DNA of 64,000 nucleotides from Bdellovibrio sp. 22V (GTDB lineage Bacteria > Bdellovibrionota > Bdellovibrionia > Bdellovibrionales > Bdellovibrionaceae). The stretch spans positions 1 to 64,000 of the forward strand of contig NZ_CP125854.1 of assembly GCF_030169785.1 (NCBI RefSeq), read 5' to 3'. The position numbers and the translations under genes are program-made. Below the pieces are notes generated by a model. The model saw only the letters and a program-made list of their open reading frames with translations, was not told the DNA's origin and did no database searches. Below are positions 25,990 to 34,568 of this stretch, in pieces. Within the stretch, counting starts at the first letter, position 1; every line of letters starts with the position of its first letter.

Positions 25990-27069
25990 GTGAACAGAAT
26001 CGATCGATATACATCATGGTTATTTTGGGGTTATTTCATCGGCGGGCTTTTGGTCTTTTTGACGATCTTTACCGCTGTGGATGCCATGTCCACGATGGTG
26101 AACTATAAGGGCGTTACGACGACAGCTCTCCTAAACTACTATCTGTATTCTTTTCCAGAGATTATTCAGAAACTTCTTCCGGTCGCCTGTTTAATGGGCA
26201 CGATTCTGACCCTTTCTAGCTTGAACAAAGCTAATGAACTCGTTGCGTTATTTGCCAGCGGGATGAGCCTCCTGCGCATTTCTTTGCCGGTTTTATCGTG
26301 GGTCGTAATGGTTTCGGCGGTGGGGTATTGGGCGACCGACCGGGTGCTGCCGAAAACAATGAAAGAAAAGAATTATATTTTCTATTACGACATCAAAAAA
26401 GAGCCGCATCGTTTTTCCACGATCAAGACGGACAAGATTTGGTATCGCTCGAAAAATTCTATTTTTAATATTCAGACGTTGAATGCCAAAGGAGATCGTG
26501 CTCAGGGACTGACGATGTATTTCTTTAATGAAGCCTGGGATCTCGTGCAAATGATCACCGCGCGTGATGTGGAGATCAAAGGGGCGCAATGGCTTCTGGA
26601 GCATGGGGCCGTGACGGTCTTTTCGAAGGACTCAAGCTTTCCTTTAACAAGTCAATTTAAGAAAAAGAATATCGTGATGGCCGAGGACTCCAAAGACCTG
26701 CAAAGCGCAGGGCAGACGGCCGATATGATGTCACAAAAAGAACTCAAGCACTTTATCGAAAAGAACAAAAATGCCGGCTTGGATACGGTGGCTTACGAGG
26801 TCGACTATCACGCTAAAATCAGCTTTGCTTTTGCCGGGTTGGTGATGTGTCTTTTAGGCATCCCTTTTAGTGTCGGCAGGGCCCGTTCCGGCGGAACGAT
26901 GCTGAATATCGGGATCTGTCTGGGCTTGGTCTTTGCCTATTATGTATTTTATTCCTCGGGAATCACTTTAGGGCAGCATGGAACCGTTCCGCCATATATC
27001 GCAGCATGGGCCCCCAATATTGTGATGTCGATCTTGGCCTTGGTCCTTCTCAAAAGGCTGAAACGTTGA
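25990..27069 (+). CDS. LptF/LptG-family permease (lipopolysaccharide export)
   Basis: A 359-residue polytopic inner-membrane protein of the YjgP/YjgQ family. N-terminal helices (YTSWLFWGYFIGGLLVFLTI, then LLPVACLMGTILTLSSL) precede the LNKANELVALFASGMSLLRI signature, a periplasmic beta-jellyroll-like part and C-terminal helices (YHAKISFAFAGLVMCLLGIP, ILALVLLKRLKR). LptF and LptG pair with LptB to move LPS to the periplasmic face for Lpt bridge transport. Which of the two it is cannot be settled. GTG 25990 is used. The partner gene is not in the window. Confidence 0.88.
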   Translation: MNRIDRYTSWLFWGYFIGGLLVFLTIFTAVDAMSTMVNYKGVTTTALLNYYLYSFPEIIQKLLPVACLMGTILTLSSLNKANELVALFASGMSLLRISLPVLSWVVMVSAVGYWATDRVLPKTMKEKNYIFYYDIKKEPHRFSTIKTDKIWYRSKNSIFNIQTLNAKGDRAQGLTMYFFNEAWDLVQMITARDVEIKGAQWLLEHGAVTVFSKDSSFPLTSQFKKKNIVMAEDSKDLQSAGQTADMMSQKELKHFIEKNKNAGLDTVAYEVDYHAKISFAFAGLVMCLLGIPFSVGRARSGGTMLNIGICLGLVFAYYVFYSSGITLGQHGTVPPYIAAWAPNIVMSILALVLLKRLKR

Positions 27070-27096
27070 TATAATGGAGGCCTCCCGGAGGTTCCT

Positions 27097-27702
27097 ATGA
27101 TCATGAAAATCCTCACATTCCCTGACCCGAAGTTGCGCGAAGTTTCGCAACCGGTAGAAACCTTTGGTCCCGAGCTGAAGAAGCTCGCCGATGACATGAT
27201 CGAGACAATGTATGACGCGAATGGCATCGGCTTGGCAGCTCCGCAAGTAGGTGAGTTAAAACGCATGGTCGTGATCGACACGCGTCCTAAAGACGACAAA
27301 GGTCGACGCTACAAGTACGAAGAAATGACGGAACTAGAAAAAGCAGTTCCGCAACCTCTGGTTCTGATCAATCCACAAATCGTTAAAGGCGAAGGCAAAA
27401 CAACTTTTGATGAAGGTTGCTTGTCGATCCCTGGCTATTACGAAACTGTCGAGCGCTATAACTATATCGAAATGAAAGCCTACGATGTGAACGGCAAAGA
27501 GTTTATCGTGAAGACCGACGGTCTTCTTGCGATTTGCATGCAGCACGAATTGGATCATCTCGAAGGCACATTGTTCATCGATCACTTGAGTTTCGTTAAA
27601 GGCAACAAAATCAAAAATCAGATCAAAAAGTACGGCTACCCTGTGAAAGAAAAGGCGGAGGAAGCTGGAGACTCATCAGATAGAGAAAAGTTGGAAGTGT
27701 GA
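27097..27702 (+). CDS. def: Peptide deformylase
   Basis: Removes the formyl group from nascent proteins. The 201-residue metalloenzyme shows all three motifs: GIGLAAPQVG, EGCLSIPG (metal Cys) and QHELDHLEGTLFIDHL (two metal histidines and catalytic Glu). C-terminal extension is acidic. CGGAGG precedes ATG 27097; a second ATG two codons on is also possible. Followed by fmt, whose GTG start overlaps the stop as GTGA, the usual def-fmt operon. Confidence 0.97.
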   Translation: MIMKILTFPDPKLREVSQPVETFGPELKKLADDMIETMYDANGIGLAAPQVGELKRMVVIDTRPKDDKGRRYKYEEMTELEKAVPQPLVLINPQIVKGEGKTTFDEGCLSIPGYYETVERYNYIEMKAYDVNGKEFIVKTDGLLAICMQHELDHLEGTLFIDHLSFVKGNKIKNQIKKYGYPVKEKAEEAGDSSDREKLEV

Positions 27703-28646
27703 GCAAGGTCCGCGTCTGTTTTCTAGGTACTCCTGAATTTGCCGTGACCTCTTTGAAAGCTCTTCTTGAAGACGAGCACTTTGAGGTTGTCGGAGTTGTG
27801 ACTCAACCTGATCGTCCCGCGGGGCGCAAGCTGCAATTGACTCCAAGTCCTGTGAAAACTCTTGCGCAGGCGCATGGACTGAAAGTTCTCGCTCCGGAGT
27901 CTTTAAAAGCCAATCAGCTTATTCTTGATGAAATTGCGAGCTGGGGTGCTGAAGTCGGCGTGGTCGTTGCCTTTGGACAGATCCTTACGCAAAGCTTTTT
28001 GGATTCGTTTCGTTTCGGCTGCGTGAATGTGCACGGCTCGATTCTGCCGCGTTGGCGGGGGGCGGCTCCCATTCAGCGCGCGATTGAAGCAGGAGATGTT
28101 GAATCCGGTGTGACTTTGCAGAAGATGGTGAAGAAGCTGGATGCTGGTGACATCATCGGTATTCGCCGTGTGAAGATCACTCCCGAGATGAACGCGTTAG
28201 AACTGCATGATCAATTGGCGCTTTTAGGTGCTGACTTATTGCGTGTCGAATTGATGGATTACGTGCGTGGAAATTTGGCGCCGGTCCCGCAAAACGAAGC
28301 GGAAGTCACCATCGCTAAAAAAATTGAAAAGATGGAATCCTTGATCGACTGGTCCGCCTCGGCGAAATCCATTGATGGCAAGATCCGCGGATTCGTCTAC
28401 GGTCCTGGCACGTACACTTTGCTTCAAGGCAAAAAACTGAAACTGCATAAAGGCACACCCGTTGCCGGTATCGTAACGGCCGAGCCTGGAACGATCACGT
28501 CCGTGCATGATGATTCATTTTCCGTCGCGACGGGCGAAGGTATTTTGCGAATTTACGAAGTCCAGCCAGAGTCCCGCAATCGTATGAAAGTGGAAGACTT
28601 CTTGAAAGGACATCCTCTTAAAGTCGGAGATAAAATCGGTGTCTAA
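27699..28646 (+). CDS. fmt: Methionyl-tRNA formyltransferase
   Basis: Formylates initiator Met-tRNA using 10-formyl-tetrahydrofolate. The 315-residue protein has the N-terminal Rossmann start RVCFLGTPEFAVTSLKALL, the VTQPDRPAGRKL stretch, and the catalytic/folate motif HGSILPRWRGAAPIQRAIEAGD, followed by the C-terminal oligonucleotide-binding fold domain. It starts at GTG 27699 and overlaps both def and rpe, so the three are translationally coupled. Confidence 0.97.
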   Translation: MSKVRVCFLGTPEFAVTSLKALLEDEHFEVVGVVTQPDRPAGRKLQLTPSPVKTLAQAHGLKVLAPESLKANQLILDEIASWGAEVGVVVAFGQILTQSFLDSFRFGCVNVHGSILPRWRGAAPIQRAIEAGDVESGVTLQKMVKKLDAGDIIGIRRVKITPEMNALELHDQLALLGADLLRVELMDYVRGNLAPVPQNEAEVTIAKKIEKMESLIDWSASAKSIDGKIRGFVYGPGTYTLLQGKKLKLHKGTPVAGIVTAEPGTITSVHDDSFSVATGEGILRIYEVQPESRNRMKVEDFLKGHPLKVGDKIGV

Positions 28647-29274
28647 GCTTGTCGCTCCCTCTATTTTGTCGGCGGATTTTGCGAATCTTGAAAAAGAGAT
28701 CAAGGCCGTAGCGGCAGCGGGAGCGGATTGGATTCACGTCGATGTGATGGACGGACATTTTGTGCCGAATATCACAATCGGAATTCCAGTGGTGAAAGCT
28801 CTGAAAAAAGTTTCGCCGTTGCCTTTGGATGTGCATCTAATGATCGAAGAGCCTGAACGCTATGTTGAAGAATTCATCAAAGCGGGCAGTGACTATCTTA
28901 CGATTCATGTTGAAGCGACAAAAGATTCAGCGGGTGTTCTAAAACGCATTCGGGAGCTGGGCGCAAAAGCCGGCATCACATTGCGACCTCGCACTTCTTT
29001 GAACGAAGTGCTGCCATTGCTTCCATTGTGCGATTTGGTTTTAGTAATGACTGTGGAGCCGGGATTTGGCGGGCAAAGTTTTATGCACGATCAAATTGAA
29101 AAGATTTCGATCTTGCGCCAAGAAATTCGCGATCAAAAATTGAATTGTCTGATTGAAGTCGATGGCGGTATTAATGCCGAGACGGCGAAGCTTTGCCATG
29201 AGGCAGATGTATTCGTTGCCGGCAGTTATGTTTTCGGTCGTGATTATAAAACCGCGATTGCTAGTCTTAAGTAA
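28639..29274 (+). CDS. rpe: Ribulose-phosphate 3-epimerase
   Basis: Interconverts ribulose-5-phosphate and xylulose-5-phosphate in the pentose-phosphate pathway. The 211-residue TIM-barrel enzyme begins LVAPSILSADFANLEKEI and contains HVDVMDGHFVPNITIG, DVHLMIEEP, MTVEPGFGGQSF and EVDGGINAETA, which carry the metal-binding and catalytic acidic residues. GTG 28639 overlaps the fmt stop by eight bases. Third gene of def-fmt-rpe. Confidence 0.97.
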   Translation: MSKLVAPSILSADFANLEKEIKAVAAAGADWIHVDVMDGHFVPNITIGIPVVKALKKVSPLPLDVHLMIEEPERYVEEFIKAGSDYLTIHVEATKDSAGVLKRIRELGAKAGITLRPRTSLNEVLPLLPLCDLVLVMTVEPGFGGQSFMHDQIEKISILRQEIRDQKLNCLIEVDGGINAETAKLCHEADVFVAGSYVFGRDYKTAIASLK

Positions 29275-29357
29275 ATTATCTTGTATATACTCAGAAAAAC
29301 GTTTTCTCCCTTGAGTCTGCTTCCTTGGAAATAAAGGATGTGCTCAGAGGGTAGATT

Positions 29358-30938
29358 ATGGCACATGCTCAGCAACACACGCATTCCTTGTGGCAAGAGA
29401 CGACCGTTTTTCCTACTTTTCCTCCACTCGCAACATCGGTTTCTACGGATGTCTGTGTGGTCGGGGCAGGTATCGCAGGTTTAATGACTGCGTATCGCCT
29501 GCTGCAAAAGGGCCGTCGAGTCGTCGTCATCGATAAAGATCCGCTTGGCTTTAATGAGACAGCTCATTCCACAGCTCATCTTGTAAGCGCGCTTGATGAC
29601 CGCTTCTTTAAACTGCGAAAAACTCACGGCCGCGAAGGCGCGCGTCTGGCTTACAGCAGTCATGCCGCCGCTGTCGATCTGATCGAAAACATTGTCGCCA
29701 CCGAAGGCATTGAGTGCGGATTTAAACGTCTTAACGGTTACCTCTTTTTAGCCGAAGAACATGACAAGCGTTATTTGGAGCGGGAAAAGGCGGCGGCTTT
29801 AGACGCCGGTTGTTTTGACGTTTCTATAGTTGCTGAACCCGAAGAGGAATTCTTTGAAGCGGGACAGTGCTTGCGTTTTCCTCGACAAGCTCAAATGGAT
29901 CCGGCGAAATTTATGTTGGGATTGTGCGAGAATATTCGCAAAAGAGGCGGTTTGATTTTTCCGGAAACTAAAGGCGATAAATTTCAAGGCGGACTTTCCG
30001 CTTACGTCGAAACCTCCGAGGGGCATCGCGTTTCCTGCCAAGATATTGTTGTCGCAACGAATGTGCCTATCAACGATTGGATGACCGTTCACATAAAGGA
30101 AGCTGCTTATCGAACGTACGTGATCGGTCTTAAAGTTCCGCGTGAACGTCGCTTGCCCGCACTTTTTTGGGATACGACAGATCCGTATCACTATGTGCGT
30201 TTTGCTTCAGATCCTCTGAAAGACTACGACGTCGTCCTTGTCGGCGGTGAGGATCATCGGGTGGGCCAAATCAGTGATCCTGAAAACAGTTTTTCAAGAC
30301 TGCGCGACTGGGCCGCTCGGCGCCTTAGGATTGAGGGGGAGGTTGTCAGCTCCTGGTCGGGGCAGATCGTAGAGCCCATGGACGGGCTCGCTTATATTGG
30401 TCGAAATCCAGGCGACCATGACAACGTTTACATCGCCACGGGGGACTCTGGCAATGGGACCACTCATGGAGCTATCGCTTCTATGATTATCTCGGATCTT
30501 ATTGTGGCGGGAGAGCATCCATGGGCCGATCTTTATGATCCCCGCCGTTTCAACTGGCGTGGTATCACGCGATTCATTTCCGAAAACTTTCAAAACAGTG
30601 TTCAGTATCGCGACTGGATATCCAGTGGTGACAATAAAGATTTGGAAGAGTTGTTGCCCGGCGAAGGCTGCGTGATTTCCGAAGGTCTTACGAAAACGGC
30701 CGTGCTTCGCAATGAAGATGGCGGCTTTCAGCGTTTGTCAGCGACCTGTCCTCACATGGGGGGCGTTGTGCGCTGGAATGAAGCTGAAGAAACGTGGGAT
30801 TGTCCCGTGCATGGCTCTCGTTTCAACAAAAACGGTGAAGTTTTGAATGGCCCCGCCAAAAACAATCTTTCACCGGAACAGCGACCTGCGGAAGAACCGA
30901 CGCCTCCGCGCAAGAAGGAAGACAGTTTGGATGTTTAG
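29358..30938 (+). CDS. FAD-dependent oxidoreductase with C-terminal Rieske domain
   Basis: A 526-residue enzyme. The N-terminal part is a DadA/glycine-oxidase-type FAD domain with the VVGAGIAGLMTAYRLLQKGR dinucleotide motif. The C-terminal part is a Rieske [2Fe-2S] domain with Cys464-x-His466 (CPHMGG) and Cys482-xx-His485 (CPVHGSRF). Fusion of a DAO-like flavoprotein and a Rieske centre is known in several bacteria, where the enzyme can pass electrons to the iron-sulfur cluster, but substrate and partner are unknown. The stop overlaps the slyX stop by four bases (TTAG). Confidence 0.9.
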   Translation: MAHAQQHTHSLWQETTVFPTFPPLATSVSTDVCVVGAGIAGLMTAYRLLQKGRRVVVIDKDPLGFNETAHSTAHLVSALDDRFFKLRKTHGREGARLAYSSHAAAVDLIENIVATEGIECGFKRLNGYLFLAEEHDKRYLEREKAAALDAGCFDVSIVAEPEEEFFEAGQCLRFPRQAQMDPAKFMLGLCENIRKRGGLIFPETKGDKFQGGLSAYVETSEGHRVSCQDIVVATNVPINDWMTVHIKEAAYRTYVIGLKVPRERRLPALFWDTTDPYHYVRFASDPLKDYDVVLVGGEDHRVGQISDPENSFSRLRDWAARRLRIEGEVVSSWSGQIVEPMDGLAYIGRNPGDHDNVYIATGDSGNGTTHGAIASMIISDLIVAGEHPWADLYDPRRFNWRGITRFISENFQNSVQYRDWISSGDNKDLEELLPGEGCVISEGLTKTAVLRNEDGGFQRLSATCPHMGGVVRWNEAEETWDCPVHGSRFNKNGEVLNGPAKNNLSPEQRPAEEPTPPRKKEDSLDV

Positions 30939-31138
30939 TAATGGGGCGGTTTTTCGCCAGGTCCGCGAACGTTGTCGCCGTCGCCGAGACCTTCAAGTCT
31001 TTTTGTTAAAGTTGTCAGAAGGCCTTCGAGTTTGTCGATGGTTTTCTGTTGTTCGTAAAGAACTTGGTTTAGTTCTTCGATCATATACTCTTGATGAGCG
31101 ATTTTGGTTTCGATGTCGATAAAGCGCTGCTCTGACAT
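30935..31138 (-). CDS. slyX: SlyX family protein
   Basis: A 67-residue cytoplasmic protein. It is predicted to be a coiled coil (RFIDIETKIAHQEYMIEELN, YEQQKTIDKLEGLLTTLTKR) followed by a proline-ended tail with PGEKPPHY, which is the SlyX signature. Function unknown; in E. coli it is a small conserved protein near slyD. GGAGAG lies before ATG 31138. Convergent with the Rieske flavoprotein gene. Confidence 0.9.
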   Translation of the reverse strand: MSEQRFIDIETKIAHQEYMIEELNQVLYEQQKTIDKLEGLLTTLTKRLEGLGDGDNVRGPGEKPPHY

Positions 31139-31203
31139 AATCTCTCCTCGCGGTGCGAGACTATGCCCTGGCCCGCGAGAAAAGTCATCGGGGATTTCAC
31201 TTT

Positions 31204-31575
31204 CTAGAAAATTCCGTTTTTATTGGGAGAATCTTTCAAAACTTCCTGTCCCACGTCCCACAATTCCACGATTTTATCGTTCTCGATACGGAAAATATGA
31301 ATCACCGCGATCGTGGCAGAGTTATGGTTGCTGCGAATAATTTCTGAAAAAGTCATGACGTGATTGCCGTCCTCCAGCACTTTTTTGACGGTCAAAGTTT
31401 TGTTGGGTGTCGCTTTGTGCGCATCCTCCATCGCATGCATCAAGGCTTCGCGGTCGCCTTTAAAGTATTGATTGTGATGAATGAAATTGGCAGCCACGTA
31501 TTTTTCATAAGCGTTGCGAACGTCACCGGCAGCAGCGGATTTTAGGAAGGCAATAGCGATTTCTTTTTTTTGCAT
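31204..31575 (-). CDS. NTF2-like / SnoaL-like protein
   Basis: A 123-residue protein with the alpha+beta barrel of the SnoaL/NTF2-like family: helices at the start (AIAFLKSAAAGDVRNAYEKY), the NFIHHNQYFKGDREA segment typical of this family and IHIFRIENDKIVELWDVGQE near the end. Such proteins are small binding or isomerase folds; this family (often near polyketide or stress genes) has no common reaction. Cytoplasmic. GAGGAT lies upstream of ATG 31575, and the Nudix gene precedes it on the same strand. Confidence 0.82.
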   Translation of the reverse strand: MQKKEIAIAFLKSAAAGDVRNAYEKYVAANFIHHNQYFKGDREALMHAMEDAHKATPNKTLTVKKVLEDGNHVMTFSEIIRSNHNSATIAVIHIFRIENDKIVELWDVGQEVLKDSPNKNGIF

Positions 31576-31600
31576 ACGTAAATCCTCTCATTGAGTTTTC

Positions 31601-32143
31601 TTATGGATCGGGATTGCGCTCAACCTGTTTCGCGGGCGTCTGCATCGTCATTGTTTCGAGCAAGCGTCCGTTTTCCAAATATACGGCGCCCTCACTCCGG
31701 GCTTGTGCCATCAAAGTGCTTGCGACTCTTTTGGCAACGAGGGGAGTGAGCATGACAAACGCCGCTTCAAGGTCGACAAATTTGTAATCGCGCAATTCGT
31801 AAGGGTCTAGACTTATAGCTTGCGCTTGTTTTTCAGAGAGCTCCTTGGCGCCAAAAAGAAACTGGATGTATTCTCCTTTGACGTCTTGATTGGAAATATA
31901 GTCGATAGAGATCAGATGGGTCGGCTCGATGGTAATGCCAAGTTCTTCGAAGATCTCGCGATGAAGCGCCTCTAAAGGAGATTCTTCGCCTTGCACGGTC
32001 CCACCCGGTAAAATCCATCCTGTGGCGTAGGTCGGCTGCAAAATAAGAAGGTCCTGCTTGTAGAAGAGCAGCGCGCCGGCCCCAATACGTTTTTTGGGAA
32101 GAGATTCGTAGAATTCTCTGTCGTCTTTGTAGTTTCGTAACAT
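31601..32143 (-). CDS. Nudix hydrolase
   Basis: A 180-residue enzyme with a perfect Nudix box: Gly48, Glu54, Arg62-Glu63, Glu66-Glu67 and Gly69, spaced as G-x5-E-x7-REUxEExGU. Nudix enzymes hydrolyse nucleoside diphosphates linked to another group (X). The substrate is not predictable. A GAGGGCTT site lies before ATG 32143. It precedes the NTF2-like gene, and the pair may be co-transcribed. The N-terminal region has no signal peptide. Confidence 0.92.
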   Translation of the reverse strand: MLRNYKDDREFYESLPKKRIGAGALLFYKQDLLILQPTYATGWILPGGTVQGEESPLEALHREIFEELGITIEPTHLISIDYISNQDVKGEYIQFLFGAKELSEKQAQAISLDPYELRDYKFVDLEAAFVMLTPLVAKRVASTLMAQARSEGAVYLENGRLLETMTMQTPAKQVERNPDP

Positions 32144-32272
32144 AAGCCCTCCAGAGGCCGAAGGTCCAGCGCGAGGTCTGTGTCGAGAGAGGATTCGTTG
32201 ACCGATCCCGAGAGTCCTTTCAAAATTTTAAACGAATCCCTAATTTATATGGGTTACAAAAGGAGAAACTTC

Positions 32273-32800
32273 ATGAAAAAGCTTTTAGCGGTATTTGCTG
32301 TAGTACTTGGCTTTTCGACTGTGTCACATGCTGATTTGTTGGTAGAGCCTTACCTTGGCTACGAAATGGGAACGACCAAAGATCAGGACGGAAAAATCGA
32401 AGGTACTCAACTGGGTTTGCGTTTAGGTTATGCATCCCCTGTGATGTTCTGGGCTGCTCTTGATGGGACGTTGGGCGTGAGCGCTAAATTCAAACCAGAT
32501 TCAGGAAGTGATGAGGATGCAAAAAGAACTTCCGTCTATGGCGTTGTAGGTATCGATCTTCCAATTCTTTTGAGAGGTTGGGTTGGTTACGGATTTCTCA
32601 ATGAAGTTGACTTAGACGACACTGGAAAGCTTAAAGGCACAAGCTACAAAGTAGGCGTGGGCTTCACGGGTCTTCCATTTATTTCTCTGAACTTAGAATA
32701 TTTGGACGAAAAGTTCACAGAGCGCGGTGGAGTCGATCTTGGAACAGATATGACAAATAAATCCTACGTCCTTTCCGTATCTCTTCCTTTAGAACTCTAA
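32273..32800 (+). CDS. Outer-membrane beta-barrel protein
   Basis: A 175-residue protein with a signal peptide (MKKLLAVFAVVLGFSTVSHA) followed by alternating amphipathic strands (LLVEPYLGYEMGTTKD, GTQLGLRLGYASPVM, YGVVGIDLPILLRGWVGYG, KSYVLSVSLPLEL), typical of a small eight-stranded OmpW/OmpX-like barrel. It ends in a C-terminal Leu rather than Phe. ATG 32273 is used because AAAAGGAG precedes it. A terminator follows 20 bases on. Function unknown. Confidence 0.85.
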   Translation: MKKLLAVFAVVLGFSTVSHADLLVEPYLGYEMGTTKDQDGKIEGTQLGLRLGYASPVMFWAALDGTLGVSAKFKPDSGSDEDAKRTSVYGVVGIDLPILLRGWVGYGFLNEVDLDDTGKLKGTSYKVGVGFTGLPFISLNLEYLDEKFTERGGVDLGTDMTNKSYVLSVSLPLEL

Positions 32801-32821
32801 TTCCGAGCAAGACAAAAAACT

Positions 32822-32857
32822 AAAAAAAAGGGAGTTCCAGCAACTCCCTTTTTTTTT
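32822..32857. terminator. Bidirectional terminator after the beta-barrel gene
   Basis: GGGAGTT and AACTCCC with a five-base loop, flanked by A8 and T9, can stop transcription on either strand. It follows the beta-barrel stop by about 20 bases. Confidence 0.9.
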
Positions 32858-32858
32858 G

Positions 32859-32968
32859 AAAAGGTGCCTGCTTCTTTTTTCTGGCTATGCTGCGTCAGTT
32901 TTCCGCAAAATCGCTCTCTGCGGGCCTTGTGACACGGTATTGCCAGAAAAAAGAAGCAGGCACCTTTT
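32859..32968. repeat. Palindromic element with perfect 27-base inverted arms
   Basis: Arms at 32859-32885 and 32942-32968 are exact inverse complements over 27 bases, starting AAAAGGTGCCTGC and ending GCAGGCACCTTTT, around a 56-base centre. It lies between the beta-barrel terminator and hutH. The size and perfect arms look like a REP- or MITE-type mobile palindrome. No other copy is visible in the window. Confidence 0.75.
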
Positions 32969-33023
32969 GCCTAAAATAGAGTGAATGCGCTAGGATGCGG
33001 GACTTTCAGGAGAATCCGCAAAT

Positions 33024-34559
33024 ATGCAAATTACTGGTGAAAATATCACGCTCGAAAGTCTTTACGAAATTGCTCATAATCCGAAAATAAAAGCGGTGCT
33101 TTCTGCTTCTGGAAAAGCGAAGATGCAACAATCTCGCGATTACATTGAAGGCCGCATTTCCAGCGGTGAAGTGATGTACGGTGTAAATACCGGCTTTGGT
33201 GCTTTTTCTTCCGTGCGTATTTCTGACGAACAAATCGAACAGTTGCAAAGAAACCTCATCCGCTCTCACTCGATGGGTGTGGGCGCACCATTCACAAAAA
33301 CTGAAACGCGCGCGATGATGGTTTTGCGTGCGAATGCTTTGGCGAAAGGTCATAGCGGCATTCGTCCGTTGGTGGTTGAGAAAATTTTGGAATTCCTCAA
33401 TAACGATATTATTCCTGTGGTACCGTCGCAAGGTTCCGTGGGAGCCAGCGGTGACCTAGCTCCGCTTTCGCACTTGGCATTGGCAATCATTGGTGAGGGC
33501 GAAGCTTGGGGAGCAGACGGTAAAGCCGTTCCTGTGCAAAAACTTCTTCAAGAAAAAAATATCCAAGCATTGGATTTGAAAGCGAAAGAGGGTCTTTCCA
33601 TGATCAATGGTTGTCAGGTGATGACATCCATCGGTCTCCTTTCAGTATGGGAAGCTCGACGTCTTTTGTGGATGGCAGACTTGGCTGGAGCGATGTCTCT
33701 AGAAGGTTTGCGTGGGACGCGCAAAGCTTTTGATCCTTTAATCTCGGCGACTCGTCCTCATCCGGGAGAGGCGAAAACAGCGCGCAACTTAATGAAACTT
33801 ATGGGCGCGACAAGTGAGATCGCGGAAAGCCACGCTGTGAACGATCCCCGTGTTCAAGATGCGTATTCGCTTCGCTGTATGCCAGCAGTTCATGGAGCGG
33901 CGAAAGATGCTCTTCGTTACGTAGTCAAAGTTTTGGAAACGGAAGCGAACTCTTCAACGGACAATCCTTTGGTTTTTGCCGAAGCGAACAAGGTTCTTTC
34001 CTGCGGGAACTTCCACGGGATGCCGGTAGCCCACGCGATGGATTTCGCGGGCATCGCGATTTCTTCACAAGCCAGCATCAGCGAATGCCGTATTTCCAAA
34101 ATGATTTCAACACAGATGAGTGAATTGCCGGCGTTCTTAACTCCGAATGGCGGTTTGAACTCAGGTCATATGATCGTGCAAGTCGCGGCGGCTTCTTTGG
34201 TGAGCGAGAACAAAGTTTTGGCGCATCCTGCGAGCGTGGATTCCATTCCGACATCCGCGGAAAAAGAAGACCATGTTTCCATGGGCACGATCGCGGCAAG
34301 AAAGTTTGCGCAGATTTTAAGAAATGCGGAAAACGTCGTGGCGATGGAAATGCTCTCAGCATGTCAAGCGATGGACTTGCTGGCTCCGCTAAAACCAAAC
34401 GCTGCGGTGAAGGCCGCTTTTGAGCACATTCGTAAAACAGTGCCTTTCGCAAAAGAAGATCGCATCTTCTCGAAAGATGTGGAAGCGATCAAAGCAATGA
34501 TGAATTCCAATGAACTTATTAACGTCGTCCAAAACACTGTGGGCGAACTTGAGTGGTAG
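33024..34559 (+). CDS. hutH: Histidine ammonia-lyase
   Basis: Removes ammonia from histidine to give urocanate, the first step of histidine breakdown. The 511-residue protein has the MIO-forming Ala141-Ser142-Gly143 in SVGASGDLAPLSHLAL, YGVNTGFGAFS, the N-terminal signature QLQRNLIRSHSMGVG, and DNPLVFAEAN. Cytoplasmic tetramer expected. AGGAG precedes the start. It lies 10 bases from hutU, in the same direction, with its promoter probably between the palindromic element and the start. Confidence 0.97.
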   Translation: MQITGENITLESLYEIAHNPKIKAVLSASGKAKMQQSRDYIEGRISSGEVMYGVNTGFGAFSSVRISDEQIEQLQRNLIRSHSMGVGAPFTKTETRAMMVLRANALAKGHSGIRPLVVEKILEFLNNDIIPVVPSQGSVGASGDLAPLSHLALAIIGEGEAWGADGKAVPVQKLLQEKNIQALDLKAKEGLSMINGCQVMTSIGLLSVWEARRLLWMADLAGAMSLEGLRGTRKAFDPLISATRPHPGEAKTARNLMKLMGATSEIAESHAVNDPRVQDAYSLRCMPAVHGAAKDALRYVVKVLETEANSSTDNPLVFAEANKVLSCGNFHGMPVAHAMDFAGIAISSQASISECRISKMISTQMSELPAFLTPNGGLNSGHMIVQVAAASLVSENKVLAHPASVDSIPTSAEKEDHVSMGTIAARKFAQILRNAENVVAMEMLSACQAMDLLAPLKPNAAVKAAFEHIRKTVPFAKEDRIFSKDVEAIKAMMNSNELINVVQNTVGELEW

Positions 34560-34568
34560 GAGAGTAAA

